In this document: positions 18,766-26,430 of the stretch, piece after piece
Position numbering within the stretch: position 1 is the stretch's first letter
Layout: the number at the start of each line of letters is the position of its first letter
Source of the DNA: JAKEFM01 sp035695825
GTDB lineage: Bacteria; Planctomycetota; UBA1135; JAKEFM01
Direction of reading: 5' to 3'
Length of the DNA stretch: 64,000 nt
Assembly (NCBI GenBank): GCA_035695825.1
Contig: DASRRH010000026.1
Location: 434,001-498,000, forward strand
The notes under the pieces: generated by a model
The model's database searches: none
Seen by the model: the letters and a program-made list of their open reading frames with translations, nothing else
What the model was told of the DNA's origin: nothing
Made by a program: the position numbers and the translations under genes

Positions 18766-19344
18766 CTACCCTCGGGCGCCCTCCGCTCCGAGGGCGCTCG
18801 CGTGAACGATCGCGTACCGAGATCCTCCCGGCAGGAGCCGGCTCTCGAAGAGGACGAGCCGCTCGACCGCGAACGGATCCCCCACCTCCTCCGCTCCCCG
18901 GGGCGCGAGCGCCTCGGCCAGCCGCGGCCCGTCCCCCGGCCCCTTCACCCGTCCGACCGTGAGGTGAGCCGAGTAGGGCCTCCCCTCCCGCGGGAACCCG
19001 AGCCGGACGAACTCCCGCTCGGAGCCCTCCGCGAGCCGCGCCAGACCCTCCGCTCCGGCGCCGACCCCGACCCACACGACCCGCGGCCTCGCGCCGGGGG
19101 GGAAGAACCCGAGCCCCCTCAGCCGGACGGGGAACGGGCCCACGTGTAATGACGAACGATCGACCGCCGAGGTTACATCGGGCAGGCGCTTCTCTTCGAC
19201 CTCCCCGAGGAACTTCAAGGTGAAGTGGTATTTCGAGGCGTCCTCCCACCGCACGCCGCCGAAGCGCCGGCGCAGGTCCGCGATCGACCGCGCGACGGAG
19301 TCGGCGACCGTGGAGGGGATCTCGGCGGCGACGAAGAGGCGCAA
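18766..19344 (-). CDS. thpR: RNA 2',3'-cyclic phosphodiesterase / 2'-5' ligase family protein
   Basis: This 192-residue protein belongs to the 2H phosphoesterase superfamily (LigT/ThpR). The two histidine motifs that form the active site are visible as KYHFTLKFLGEVEE and YSAHLTVGRVKG. It begins LRLFVAAEIPS, which aligns with the usual family start (RLFVAL-I) and points to TTG at 19344. The in-frame upstream part is Pro/Arg-rich and unlike the family, but no strong ribosome site marks the TTG. It precedes recA by 60 bases. The physiological substrate is unknown. Confidence 0.8.
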   Translation of the reverse strand: MRLFVAAEIPSTVADSVARSIADLRRRFGGVRWEDASKYHFTLKFLGEVEEKRLPDVTSAVDRSSLHVGPFPVRLRGLGFFPPGARPRVVWVGVGAGAEGLARLAEGSEREFVRLGFPREGRPYSAHLTVGRVKGPGDGPRLAEALAPRGAEEVGDPFAVERLVLFESRLLPGGSRYAIVHASALGAEGARG

Positions 19345-19575
19345 GGGGCTTGAGCGGCGTCGAGGGGGGCTCGGCGGCCGGAGCGTCTCTCTTAAGGGAC
19401 CCCTCGCCGGCGTGGAAGAGGGGGATGCGTAACTCTCCGGCAATGGCCGCTTTCGGCGATCGACGTCCGCGAGGCGTAGGCCTCCCCCCGGGCTTCTCCG
19501 CGGCGAGCCGAAGTTCGCCCGAGGCGTTTCTGGCCTCACGTCCCGGCCTCGCCGCAGGGCTCCCCGAGCGGTTGG

Positions 19576-20475
19576 TTAGAGGCTCACGAACCGGACCATC
19601 TCCTTGAAACGCCGCTCGACCCCTCGGCGATCCGCGCGCTCGAGGGACCGAGTCCCGAGCGACTCGACCGTGAAGGAGGCGACGACGGTCCCGTAGGCGA
19701 CCGCGCGCCGCAGCGCGCGCCCGTCGATGCGGACGCTCCGGGCGAGCGATCCGAGGAAGCCTCCGGCGAAGGAGTCCCCGGCCCCGGTCGTGTCCCGGAC
19801 CTCCCCCGTCGGGTAGGCCGGGAGAGCGAACTCGAGCCGCTTCGAGAAGAAGAAGGAGCCATGCTCCCCCTTCTTCACGAGGACCATCCTTGGGCCCAGG
19901 TCGAGGAGCTTCCGCCCCGCCCGGATCAGGTTCCGCTCCCCGGCCAGCGTCTTCGCCTCCTCGCCGTTCAGGGCGAGGCCGTCGACGTGGCGCAGGACCT
20001 CGTGGAGCTCGCGCCGCGTCGTGTCGATCCAGAAGTTCATCGTGTCCGCGAACACGAGCCGCGGGCGCTTCATCTGCGCGAGGACCGAGAGCTGCATCGC
20101 GGGCGCCCCGTTCGCGAGGAAGACGAACGGCGTCCCCTTCCATTCCTTCGGGATCCTCGGAGCGAAGCGGCCGTACACGTTGAGCTCGGTCGCGAGCGTC
20201 TCCGCGACCGACAGGTCCCCCTCGTAGCGCCCCTCCCACCGGAAGGTCTTCCCGTCGGCGACCTCGAGCCCCTCGAGCCGCACCCCCCGCCGCCGGAGGC
20301 GCGCGAGGTGGGAGGGAGGGAAGTCCCCCCCGACGACGCTCACGAGCCGGACCGGGCAGAAGAGGGAGGCGGCGAGGGAAAAGTACGTGGCCGATCCCCC
20401 GAGCGTCCTGCGCGCGCGCCCGAAGGGGGTCTCGATGCTGTCGAAGGCCACCGTTCCGACGACGAGGACGGACAA
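19576..20475 (-). CDS. PfkB-family carbohydrate/nucleoside kinase
   Basis: This is a 299-residue ribokinase-like kinase. It starts MSVLVVGTVAFDSIETPFG and carries LGGSATYFSLAASLF, then ALNGEEAKTLAGE, LVKKGEHGSFFF, and the anion-hole and catalytic-base motif DTTGAGDSFAGGFLG. That motif defines the PfkB family and its phosphotransfer mechanism. The substrate is not clear from sequence; the overall style is close to the adenosine-kinase/ribokinase group. It stands alone between the HEAT-like lipoprotein and the thpR-like gene. Confidence 0.85.
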   Translation of the reverse strand: MSVLVVGTVAFDSIETPFGRARRTLGGSATYFSLAASLFCPVRLVSVVGGDFPPSHLARLRRRGVRLEGLEVADGKTFRWEGRYEGDLSVAETLATELNVYGRFAPRIPKEWKGTPFVFLANGAPAMQLSVLAQMKRPRLVFADTMNFWIDTTRRELHEVLRHVDGLALNGEEAKTLAGERNLIRAGRKLLDLGPRMVLVKKGEHGSFFFSKRLEFALPAYPTGEVRDTTGAGDSFAGGFLGSLARSVRIDGRALRRAVAYGTVVASFTVESLGTRSLERADRRGVERRFKEMVRFVSL

Positions 20476-20538
20476 GGTGCGCTCTCCGGGACTCGGGCCT
20501 TAGAGGGGTCGTCGCGCGCGCGCGCCCACGGGAAAGCG

Positions 20539-21594
20539 TTACCACCGGCCGCCCGCCGGGCGCTCGAGATCGCGGCGGCGCCACCACGCGCGCCAGTACT
20601 CCCGATCGAGGGTCCGCTCGCGTCCCGTCCGGAGGCTCAATGCTTCCATCGCGTTCGCGGCGACGCTCGGATCGGGGTCTCCCAGGGCGCGCACGAGGAA
20701 CGCGAGGACGGGTTCCTCGGCCGGTCCGGACGAGGGAGCGCGAGCGCAGAGGCGCACGACGCGGCGGCGGACGGACGGGGAAGGATCCTTCTCGACGGCG
20801 GCCCCGAGCCCCGGCAGCGCCCCCTCCCCCTCGAGGCGGACAATCCCTTCGACGCAGGCCTCCCGGACGAACTCGCTCGGGTCGGCGAGCCCTCGCGTGA
20901 GCGAGAGACGCGCGGCGCGGGCGGAGGCGACCCGAGAGGCGGAGGCGCTGCGCGCGGCGAGCGCCGGGTCGGGCTCGACGCGCCCGAGCCGGGCGAGGCT
21001 GCGGGCGATTCCGCGCGCGTCGGAGGAGCGGTGGTACGGGGCGCTCCCGAGGAGGTCGATCCTCCGGCCGAGCTCCGCGCGCCCGGCCGCGTCGAGGGCC
21101 TCCCCGCGCCGGACCGAGTCGAGCCGGCCCGTCACCGCGCGGATCGAGGCGATCACGTCCGGATCCCCGGTGGCCCCTTCCGCGGGGACCGGCTCGGCCG
21201 GCGGGACGCCGGCGAGGACGACGGCGGCCTCCGTCCGGGAGAGCGGATGGGGATCCTCCTCGAGGAGGAAGCTCGCCCAGTGGACCGACTCCGCGAGGAT
21301 GGCGGCGTCGCGGAAGTCCTGCTTCCGGAGGGCCCGCAGGCTCTCGCGGCAGAGGCGGTCGGGCTCGGGGAGCGTCTCCTTCCTCGGGGAAGCGAGGAGC
21401 TTCGAGCCGAGAGCCCGGAACGGGCTCGCGAGCCAGGCGCGGCCGAACGCGGAGAGGCGCGTCACCTCGCTCCGGTGCACGAGGACCCCCTCGGCCTTCT
21501 CCTCGTGGAGCGCCTCGAGGTCGGCGACCGCCCCCTGAAAGGAGGCGCAGCCGGCGAGGAGGGGGGAGGCGAGGAGGAGGGTCGAGGTCCGCAC
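20539..21594 (-). CDS. Lipoprotein with HEAT-like repeats
   Basis: A 351-residue predicted lipoprotein: residues 1-16 form a lipoprotein signal with lipobox L-A-G-C. The second half has helical repeats with HEAT-like spacing (GLADPSEFVREACVEGIVRL, EKDPSPSVRRRVVRLCARA, ALGDPDPSVAANAMEALSL), suggesting a protein-binding scaffold on the periplasmic face. It ends in an Arg/Trp-rich segment. I do not recognise a specific family. It is followed by the PfkB gene and preceded by the tmRNA gene, all on the minus strand. Confidence 0.7.
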   Translation of the reverse strand: MRTSTLLLASPLLAGCASFQGAVADLEALHEEKAEGVLVHRSEVTRLSAFGRAWLASPFRALGSKLLASPRKETLPEPDRLCRESLRALRKQDFRDAAILAESVHWASFLLEEDPHPLSRTEAAVVLAGVPPAEPVPAEGATGDPDVIASIRAVTGRLDSVRRGEALDAAGRAELGRRIDLLGSAPYHRSSDARGIARSLARLGRVEPDPALAARSASASRVASARAARLSLTRGLADPSEFVREACVEGIVRLEGEGALPGLGAAVEKDPSPSVRRRVVRLCARAPSSGPAEEPVLAFLVRALGDPDPSVAANAMEALSLRTGRERTLDREYWRAWWRRRDLERPAGGRW

Positions 21595-21689
21595 GGGAAG
21601 CGGGGAAATTATCGGCGCGATCGAGGCCGGGCCAGTGCGGCCCCCCGCCCCCGACGGAACGGGCCGCCCGCGGCGGCCCGGAAGCGTTC

Positions 21690-22041
21690 TGGTGGAGGCG
21701 GCGGGAATCGAACCCGCGTCCCGAGATGTTCCCGGAGCGGCCTCTACGCGCGTAGTCCGTCCTTTTTTTCTCGTCCTCGGGGCCCCCGACGGACAGGGTT
21801 CCCTTCGGACCAGCCCGGCTTAGATCTCGCCCCTCGGCCGCCGGGCCGGGCTTCGGGGCCAGCCCGCTGTTTTACGCCCCCCCGGCCTCGCGGGCGAAGG
21901 CCGGGGGAGCGGGTGGCGTAGATTACGCCGCCAGCGCGTAGTTGTCGGCAGTTATGCCGTCCCGGTTTTTTTAGGAGGCCAACCGGGGTCCTCCGCGCGC
22001 CACCGAACCGGGAAACGATCCGGTCGAAACCGATCGCCCCC
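21690..22041 (-). ncRNA. ssrA: Transfer-messenger RNA (tmRNA)
   Basis: A 352-nt tmRNA next to smpB. The 5' end GGGGGCG pairs with 3' CGCCTCC before ACCA, and the tRNA-like part has GATCGGTTTCGAC and a T arm with GTTCGATTC. A pseudoknot segment GGTTGGCCTCCTAAAAAAACC comes before the tag frame. The encoded tag reads A-D-N-Y-A-L-A-A then TAA (21923-21949 on the plus map), ending in the protease signal ALAA. The resume codon is taken as GCC after ATAACT, by analogy with E. coli; that choice is an inference. Confidence 0.95.
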
Positions 22042-22058
22042 GTGAGTGAACGAGGCAC

Positions 22059-22064
22059 ATTGTA
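22059..22064 (-). promoter_or_regulatory. -10 box of the ssrA promoter
   Basis: TACAAT on the minus strand lies 18 bases upstream of the mature tmRNA 5' end, in the gap after smpB. No convincing -35 box is seen 17 bases further upstream (CTGGAG). It implies a short 5' extension that is processed off. Confidence 0.55.
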
Positions 22065-22094
22065 GTCGAATTCCCCCCTCCCTCCAGGGTCCCG

Positions 22095-22559
22095 TTATCG
22101 GCGCCGCCGGCTCGCCCGCTGCATCTCGCGGCGGTCCTCGCTCGCGCGCATGGTCTCCCGCTTGTCGAAGCGCTTCTTCCCCTTCGCGAGCGCGATCTCG
22201 ACCTTTGCGTAGGCGCCCTTGAAGTAGAGCGCGAGCGGCACGAGGGTGAAGCCCCGCTCGTTGAGCTTCGTCTGGAGCTTCCGGATCTGCTGGCGGTGGA
22301 GCAGGAGCTTGCGCGCCCGCTTCGGGTCGTGGGTCTCGATCGTCGCCTTCTCGTACTCGGGGATGTGCGCGTGGATCAGCCAGATCTCGCCGTTCTGGAG
22401 CTTCGCGTAGGCGTCCTCGAGCTGGGCCTTCCCCTCGCGGAGCGACTTCACCTCGGAGCCGACGAGGACGAGCCCGGCCTCGAAGTGGTCGGAGAGCTCG
22501 TACTCGAACTTCGCCTTCCGGTTCCGGGCGACGATACGGGTCTCCTCGCGGTCCGTCAC
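22095..22559 (-). CDS. smpB: tmRNA-binding protein SmpB
   Basis: SmpB (154 residues) binds tmRNA and delivers it to stalled ribosomes. Family motifs are present: NRKAKFEYELSDHFEAGLVL, GSEVKSLREGKAQLEDAYAK, LIHAHIPEYEKA and RKLLLHRQQIRKL. The tail is basic (DKRETMRASEDRREMQRAS then Arg), as expected for the part that enters the decoding channel. The GTG at 22559 gives the normal length; the longer in-frame reading adds an unrelated leader. Its partner RNA is encoded 54 bases downstream. Confidence 0.96.
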   Translation of the reverse strand: MTDREETRIVARNRKAKFEYELSDHFEAGLVLVGSEVKSLREGKAQLEDAYAKLQNGEIWLIHAHIPEYEKATIETHDPKRARKLLLHRQQIRKLQTKLNERGFTLVPLALYFKGAYAKVEIALAKGKKRFDKRETMRASEDRREMQRASRRRR

Positions 22560-22725
22560 GGCGGCGCAGGATAGCGGTCGCCCCGACCTCGCGGCAGCCG
22601 GCCCTTCCCCCGCAGCGCCACGCGGGGGACCGACCGGCCCACCGGATCGGCTCATGTTCGACCGCGGGCCGGGCCGAAGATCCGAGGCGCTCCGCCTCCC
22701 CTCGGAGGAACTCAGAGGAAGAGCC

Positions 22726-22875
22726 ATGGCCGACGATCCGAACGTCCCGCGCCGAAGCCCGTTCCGGCCCCTCAAGTGGGCGGTCCTCGCCACCGCCGTC
22801 CTCGGGCTCCTCGCGCACTTCTTCTACGACCGCCTGCCGACGACCCTCCAGACCCACCTCGCCTTCCTCAAGTAG
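22726..22875 (+). CDS. Small single-pass membrane protein, copy 1
   Basis: A 49-residue protein with a polar, Arg/Pro-rich start (residues 1-16), one hydrophobic helix (about 17-31) and an amphipathic end LPTTLQTHLAFLK. An AGAGGAAGAG ribosome site precedes ATG 22726. The next gene, 17 bases downstream, encodes a protein of the same length with a matching layout and the shared ending LPxxLQxxLxFLx. I do not recognise the family. The paralogous pair and the good ribosome site argue that it is real. Confidence 0.65.
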   Translation: MADDPNVPRRSPFRPLKWAVLATAVLGLLAHFFYDRLPTTLQTHLAFLK

Positions 22876-22892
22876 CGGGGCGAGGCGCCGGC

Positions 22893-23042
22893 ATGCGCGA
22901 TCTGGCGGCGCCGCGCCGACGAAACCGGCTCAAGCCCTTCCTGGCGACCTTCGTCTTCGTCGTCGTCGTCGGCCTGCTCGTGAATCGGTTCTTCGAGTCC
23001 CTCCCGCCGCCTCTCCAGCGCTTCCTCTCGTTCTTGCAGTAG
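22893..23042 (+). CDS. Small single-pass membrane protein, copy 2
   Basis: A 49-residue paralogue of the preceding gene: basic start (MRDLAAPRRRNRLKPF), a hydrophobic helix (TFVFVVVVGLLV), then NRFFESLPPPLQRFLSFLQ. It shares GLL, a paired aromatic, and LPxxLQxxLxFL with copy 1 at the same positions. Its ribosome site is weak (GGCGCCGGC), so it may be coupled to copy 1. The function is unknown; the orientation rule for basic residues predicts the N-terminus inside the cell. Confidence 0.62.
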   Translation: MRDLAAPRRRNRLKPFLATFVFVVVVGLLVNRFFESLPPPLQRFLSFLQ

Positions 23043-23102
23043 GCCGAACCGCGGCGCGCGGCTGGGAGGGGACCCTTCTTCGTAGACGGCGTGCCCGCGC
23101 CG

Positions 23103-24596
23103 TCAGCCGATCGTGAGAAGGGAGACGTTCGTGATCCAGAGCCCCCCGACGGAGGGATCGGTCGAGGTCGCGGCGCCCTGGAAGTAGAGCCGCATCCCGT
23201 TCAGGGCGGGGATCGGGGGAAGGGGAAGGGGATGTTGCGCCTCGCCGCCGAGGAGGGTTCCGGAGAAGGCGAAGTTGCCCAGCGACATGTCGAGGAGCAT
23301 CACCCCATGCGGAGGCAGCTCGACGTAGCCCGTCCCCAGGGAGAAGAAGACCCCGTAGTCCTCGCCGACCTCCCCGTTCACCGTGAGGATCGGAGTGGAG
23401 CCCGGCGGGGATACCTCGGCGGAGAGCCCCAGGGTCGGGGTCGTCGGTCCCTTCGACATCGTGAAATCGTCCATGACTTGGCCGAAGGTCCCCGGCTCGG
23501 CGCTGACGAAGCGGCCGCGGACCTGGTTCCCGGAGACGTCGAGGAGGAGCGTTCCGTGGGCCTCGACCCCGACCTCGAGGAGCGGGCCCGGGTCGATGGG
23601 ATAGACTCCCGCCCCGCCGGTGCCGGCGACGAGGTAGCGGGGCCCGCTCGGATCCGGGCTTCCCTCGACGAGGGGGGGGAAGCGCTCGTAGCAGTGGTCG
23701 TGGCCGGTGATCACCAGATCCACGCCGCGCTCCTCGAGGATCGGGACGAGGAGGGCTTGCGCGAGCAGGTTGTCCCCGTGGTTGGAGTCGGAGTAGGGAG
23801 AGTGGTGGAAGAAGACGACCTTCCAGCGCGCGTCGGAGTCGGCGAGATCCATGTCGAGCCAGAGGAGCTGCTCCAGGACCACCAGCAGCGGCGAGCAGAC
23901 GAACCCCCCGGGGTCGCAGAACCCCGAGTCGACGCTCGCGATGTGGACGTCCGCCGTCTCGAAGGAGTAGTAGCGCTCGCCGCCCGCGGAGCTCGTCGGC
24001 AGACAGAAGTTGTCGAGATAGGGCTCTCCGCAGTCCGTCTGGTAGTCGTGGTTCCCGAGGGCGAGATAGAAGGGGACGCCGGGGAGGAGGCTCGCGTAAG
24101 GGGTGAAGAACCTGGGGTCCATGCCTTCGGGCTCCCCATCCGGATAGATCACGTCTCCCGCGAGGAGGACCAGCTCGGGCTCAAGGGTCCCGAGGAGGGA
24201 GGCCACCGCGTACTGGTCCGGGCCTCCGTTTCCCGAGTCCGCGAAAGTCGCGACCCGGGTGAAGGGGTGGAGGGGCTGGTGGGCGGTCCGGAAGGAGAAG
24301 GTGTTGCTCACCGGGACGCCTTCCGCCAGGACCCGGTAGGAGTAGATCGTGGACGGCGTCAGCCCCGAGACCAGAACCTCGTGGAGACCGGTCGTGCCGG
24401 TGACGGGGGTGGTGTTCCCCAGCGCCGGGCTCGGCCCCCACTCGACCGCGCCCGCGCTCGCCGGGCTCGTCTTCCACTGGATCCGCGCTTTCGTGGGACC
24501 CACCTTGCAGGCCGCGGGGCCGCGGGTGAGGGTGACCTGGCCGAAGGCGGGAGCGCTCGCGACGCACAGAACCAACCCTGCGGACAGCAATTTCAT
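23103..24596 (-). CDS. Secreted purple acid phosphatase-like metallophosphoesterase
   Basis: This 497-residue exported protein has a signal peptide (1-19, ending APAFG) and an N-terminal fibronectin-like purple-acid-phosphatase domain (about 22-105). The calcineurin-like catalytic core has all five metal-binding motifs: FADSGNGG, LAGDVIYPDGE, LALGNHDYQTD, VFFHHSPYSD and ITGHDHCYERFPP. The last ~120 residues form the Gly/Pro-rich C-terminal domain shared by secreted proteins in this window and end S-L-L-T-I-G. It should hydrolyse phosphomonoesters or similar outside the cytoplasm. It stands alone, convergent to the twin small genes. Confidence 0.88.
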   Translation of the reverse strand: MKLLSAGLVLCVASAPAFGQVTLTRGPAACKVGPTKARIQWKTSPASAGAVEWGPSPALGNTTPVTGTTGLHEVLVSGLTPSTIYSYRVLAEGVPVSNTFSFRTAHQPLHPFTRVATFADSGNGGPDQYAVASLLGTLEPELVLLAGDVIYPDGEPEGMDPRFFTPYASLLPGVPFYLALGNHDYQTDCGEPYLDNFCLPTSSAGGERYYSFETADVHIASVDSGFCDPGGFVCSPLLVVLEQLLWLDMDLADSDARWKVVFFHHSPYSDSNHGDNLLAQALLVPILEERGVDLVITGHDHCYERFPPLVEGSPDPSGPRYLVAGTGGAGVYPIDPGPLLEVGVEAHGTLLLDVSGNQVRGRFVSAEPGTFGQVMDDFTMSKGPTTPTLGLSAEVSPPGSTPILTVNGEVGEDYGVFFSLGTGYVELPPHGVMLLDMSLGNFAFSGTLLGGEAQHPLPLPPIPALNGMRLYFQGAATSTDPSVGGLWITNVSLLTIG

Positions 24597-24864
24597 GCAT
24601 CTTGCCCCGGTTGGAGAGTGCCCCAGGTAACCCGAGTGCCTTCTCCGAATCCAGCGTGCGCTGCACGGGGCCGGTAGAGCCCTGCGAAGGCGTCGACTTC
24701 GAGGGGGGACCCCTGGCCGTCACCGAGGCGGAGAGGACGAGCATGCGAGGGCCGGCTGCCCGTCCTTCCCGCGCGCCGCGGGGTAGTCGGCGAGGGCCTC
24801 CTCGACGGGCGACGGCGTCCTTCGCCGGGTACCCAGCGAGGGCCGGAACGCAGTGGCAGCGGAA
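24597..24864. other. Intergenic region upstream of the phosphatase and tRNA-Leu
   Basis: About 270 bases between the divergent phosphatase gene and the tRNA promoter. I see no coding pattern, RNA family or strong hairpin here. It presumably holds the phosphatase promoter, which I could not place. Confidence 0.5.
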
Positions 24865-24893
24865 TCGACGGAAGTCCGTGTAGTCGCTAGACT
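24865..24893 (+). promoter_or_regulatory. Promoter of tRNA-Leu(CAG)
   Basis: TCGACG (24865-24870) and TAGACT (24888-24893) are 17 bases apart, and the tRNA begins 13 bases after the -10 box. Both boxes resemble the consensus moderately well. Confidence 0.5.
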
Positions 24894-24906
24894 CCCCCCC
24901 CGTCGC

Positions 24907-24993
24907 GCCGAAGTGGCGGAATTGGCAGACGCGCTGGATTCAGGGTCCAGTGCCCGCAAGGGCATCGGGGTTCGAGTCCCCGCTTCGGCACCA
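24907..24993 (+). tRNA. tRNA-Leu (anticodon CAG)
   Basis: An 87-nt type-II tRNA with encoded CCA. The acceptor GCCGAAG pairs with CTTCGGC. The anticodon stem CTGGA/TCCAG holds the loop TTCAGGG, giving anticodon CAG for CUG codons. The variable arm is TGCCCGCAAGGGCA and the T loop GTTCGAGTC. CUG should be a frequent codon in this GC-rich genome. Confidence 0.97.
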
Positions 24994-25084
24994 CACTCCC
25001 CTTGGCGATGCCAGGGATCGCCAGGAGGATTCCACCCTCACGGCCCCGCCTCCCTGGGGACGCGTTGTCCTCGAGGAAGCGAGG

Positions 25085-25172
25085 TGCCCGCCTGGCGGAT
25101 TCGCATCGACTCTCGAGGACGGGCGCGGAACCGTCTCGAGCGATCCGGGATTCGAGTCCGCGTCTCGGCACC
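25085..25172 (+). pseudogene. Decayed tRNA-Leu copy
   Basis: About 90 bases after the real tRNA-Leu, the stretch 25147-25172 (GGGATTCGAGTCC then GCGTCTCGGCACC) matches the T arm and 3' acceptor end of that tRNA at 22 of 26 positions. Weaker similarity (CTGGCGGA like the D arm TTGGCAGA) continues upstream. The T stem no longer pairs fully and there is no proper acceptor or anticodon stem. It reads as a degenerate tandem duplicate or a relic attachment site. Confidence 0.5.
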
Positions 25173-25528
25173 CGATCCTCGCGCGCCGGGTGGAGCCGAA
25201 TCCGGGCGCCTCCGCGTAGTTCTACGGATTGTGCGCGGAGGGAAGCTTCCTAACATCCCTCCAACCTCGAGTGGCATGGACCGGAGTGGTTCGGGAAAAC
25301 GCCCCCGGCAGCAGGGCCGAGGGCAATTGGGCTCCCCGGCCGGCGCGGCGCGGGGAGTCGGGGCCAGGCTCCCGGGGAACGTCCGGGCTCGTCCGCCTCC
25401 CGCCCGCCTCTCCCGAAGTCCGTCCGGCCGGAAGCGATGGGTCAAGGGCGTACTGACCTCCATTCGGAGAAAAGGGCATGCAAGTGCTTCATGAGTGACT
25501 CGTGCATGAGATGAGGTGTGACGTGAGA
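25173..25528. other. Non-coding stretch before the secreted protein
   Basis: About 355 bases without a convincing gene on either strand. It contains a small palindrome (CGTAG TT CTACG near 25218) and, shortly before the next gene, repeated CATGAG/CATGCA words (25477-25512) that may be an operator-like element. I see no clear promoter or RNA family. Confidence 0.4.
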
Positions 25529-26203
25529 ATGGAAAAGAGAATCCTGCTGTCCGCTACCGCCGCCTGCCTGCTCCTCACCGGGATGCCGCCCGCGGCCTCC
25601 ATCGCGGACCGGGGCGTCGCCTTCCCCGGCCGCGGCATCGACCTCGCCTCGCCGGCCGGGGGGGACTTCCTCCTCCGGCTCCTGGAGAGCGACCTCGACC
25701 GCGGACCGAGCTCCTTCTCGAGCCCCGCAAGCGACGACTTCCTGTCGTGGGCGACCGGAGGCGGCGCCGTCCTCTCGTTCGCGCCGAGCGGACTCGACGA
25801 CCCGCCGACCGTCCTCCAGGGCACCGCCTGCCACGACTTCGTGACCGGCGGCGGGACGATCGCCGTCGGGAGCGACATCGCCAACTTCGGCTTCGTCGCG
25901 GGCCTCGTGGGCAATGGGACGACGCTCTTCGTGGCCCTCAACTACATCGACCACAACACGCGGATGCACGTCAAGGCGACGAGCATCACCGCCTACAACC
26001 CGGGGGTGAGCCCGGAGTGCCGCCACTTCGAAGGAGCCGCCGAGATCGACGGCGTGAGCGGGTTCACCTACACCGCCGACGTCTGCGACCTCGGCGAGCC
26101 GGGCGCGGGCGTGGACACGTTCAGCATCACCCTCAGCACCGGCTACTCCGCGAGCGGGCTTCTCCAGGGCGGAAACATCCAGCTGCACGACAATTGCCCG
26201 TAG
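25529..26203 (+). CDS. Secreted post-COAP-1-like domain protein
   Basis: This 224-residue exported protein has a signal peptide (MEKRILLSATAACLLLTG onwards). The mature part from about residue 90 has the pattern CHDFVTGGGTI, ANFGFVAG, ALNYIDHNTRMHVKATSITA, FTYTADVCDLGEPG and DTFSITLSTGYSASGLLQGG. That pattern matches what I know as the post-COAP-1 domain of secreted bacterial proteins of unknown function. ATG 25529 is chosen for the clean signal peptide; ATG 25511, 18 bases upstream, is also possible. A strong hairpin follows the stop, so it is probably monocistronic. Confidence 0.72.
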   Translation: MEKRILLSATAACLLLTGMPPAASIADRGVAFPGRGIDLASPAGGDFLLRLLESDLDRGPSSFSSPASDDFLSWATGGGAVLSFAPSGLDDPPTVLQGTACHDFVTGGGTIAVGSDIANFGFVAGLVGNGTTLFVALNYIDHNTRMHVKATSITAYNPGVSPECRHFEGAAEIDGVSGFTYTADVCDLGEPGAGVDTFSITLSTGYSASGLLQGGNIQLHDNCP

Positions 26204-26230
26204 CCTCTCTCGGCGGAAGGCTGGGTCGGC

Positions 26231-26258
26231 GGGGCGGCCCGGACATCCGGGCCGCCCC
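26231..26258 (+). terminator. Terminator after the secreted protein gene
   Basis: A perfect 12-bp stem (GGGGCGGCCCGG / CCGGGCCGCCCC) with loop ACAT, starting 27 bases after the stop at 26203, followed by CCTCTGCT. The stem is very stable; the trailing tract is pyrimidine-rich rather than all T. Confidence 0.65.
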
Positions 26259-26430
26259 CCTCTGCTCGGAATCCCTCGACCCTTCCGGCCCGACCGATCG
26301 ACGATCGCAGAGCCCGACCGCTCCACCCCCGGGGTGACATCGCCGGCCGTGAGGCCGGGGGAACGCCGGGTCGCCTCGAAGGCCCGGGCCTCCTTGCCTC
26401 CCTCCCCTGCCCGAGGGTGGGCGTGCGAGA

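Noticed and set aside
25113..25145. Strong hairpin (CTCGAG...CTCGAG) as a terminator of tRNA-Leu
   Set aside because: The stem has a bulge, there is no T tract, and it lies 120 bases past the tRNA; CTCGAG is self-complementary, so pairing is expected by chance.
25085..25172. Second functional tRNA-Leu
   Set aside because: Although the T arm and 3' end look like tRNA-Leu, the stems do not pair and there is no anticodon arm; it is listed as a decayed copy.
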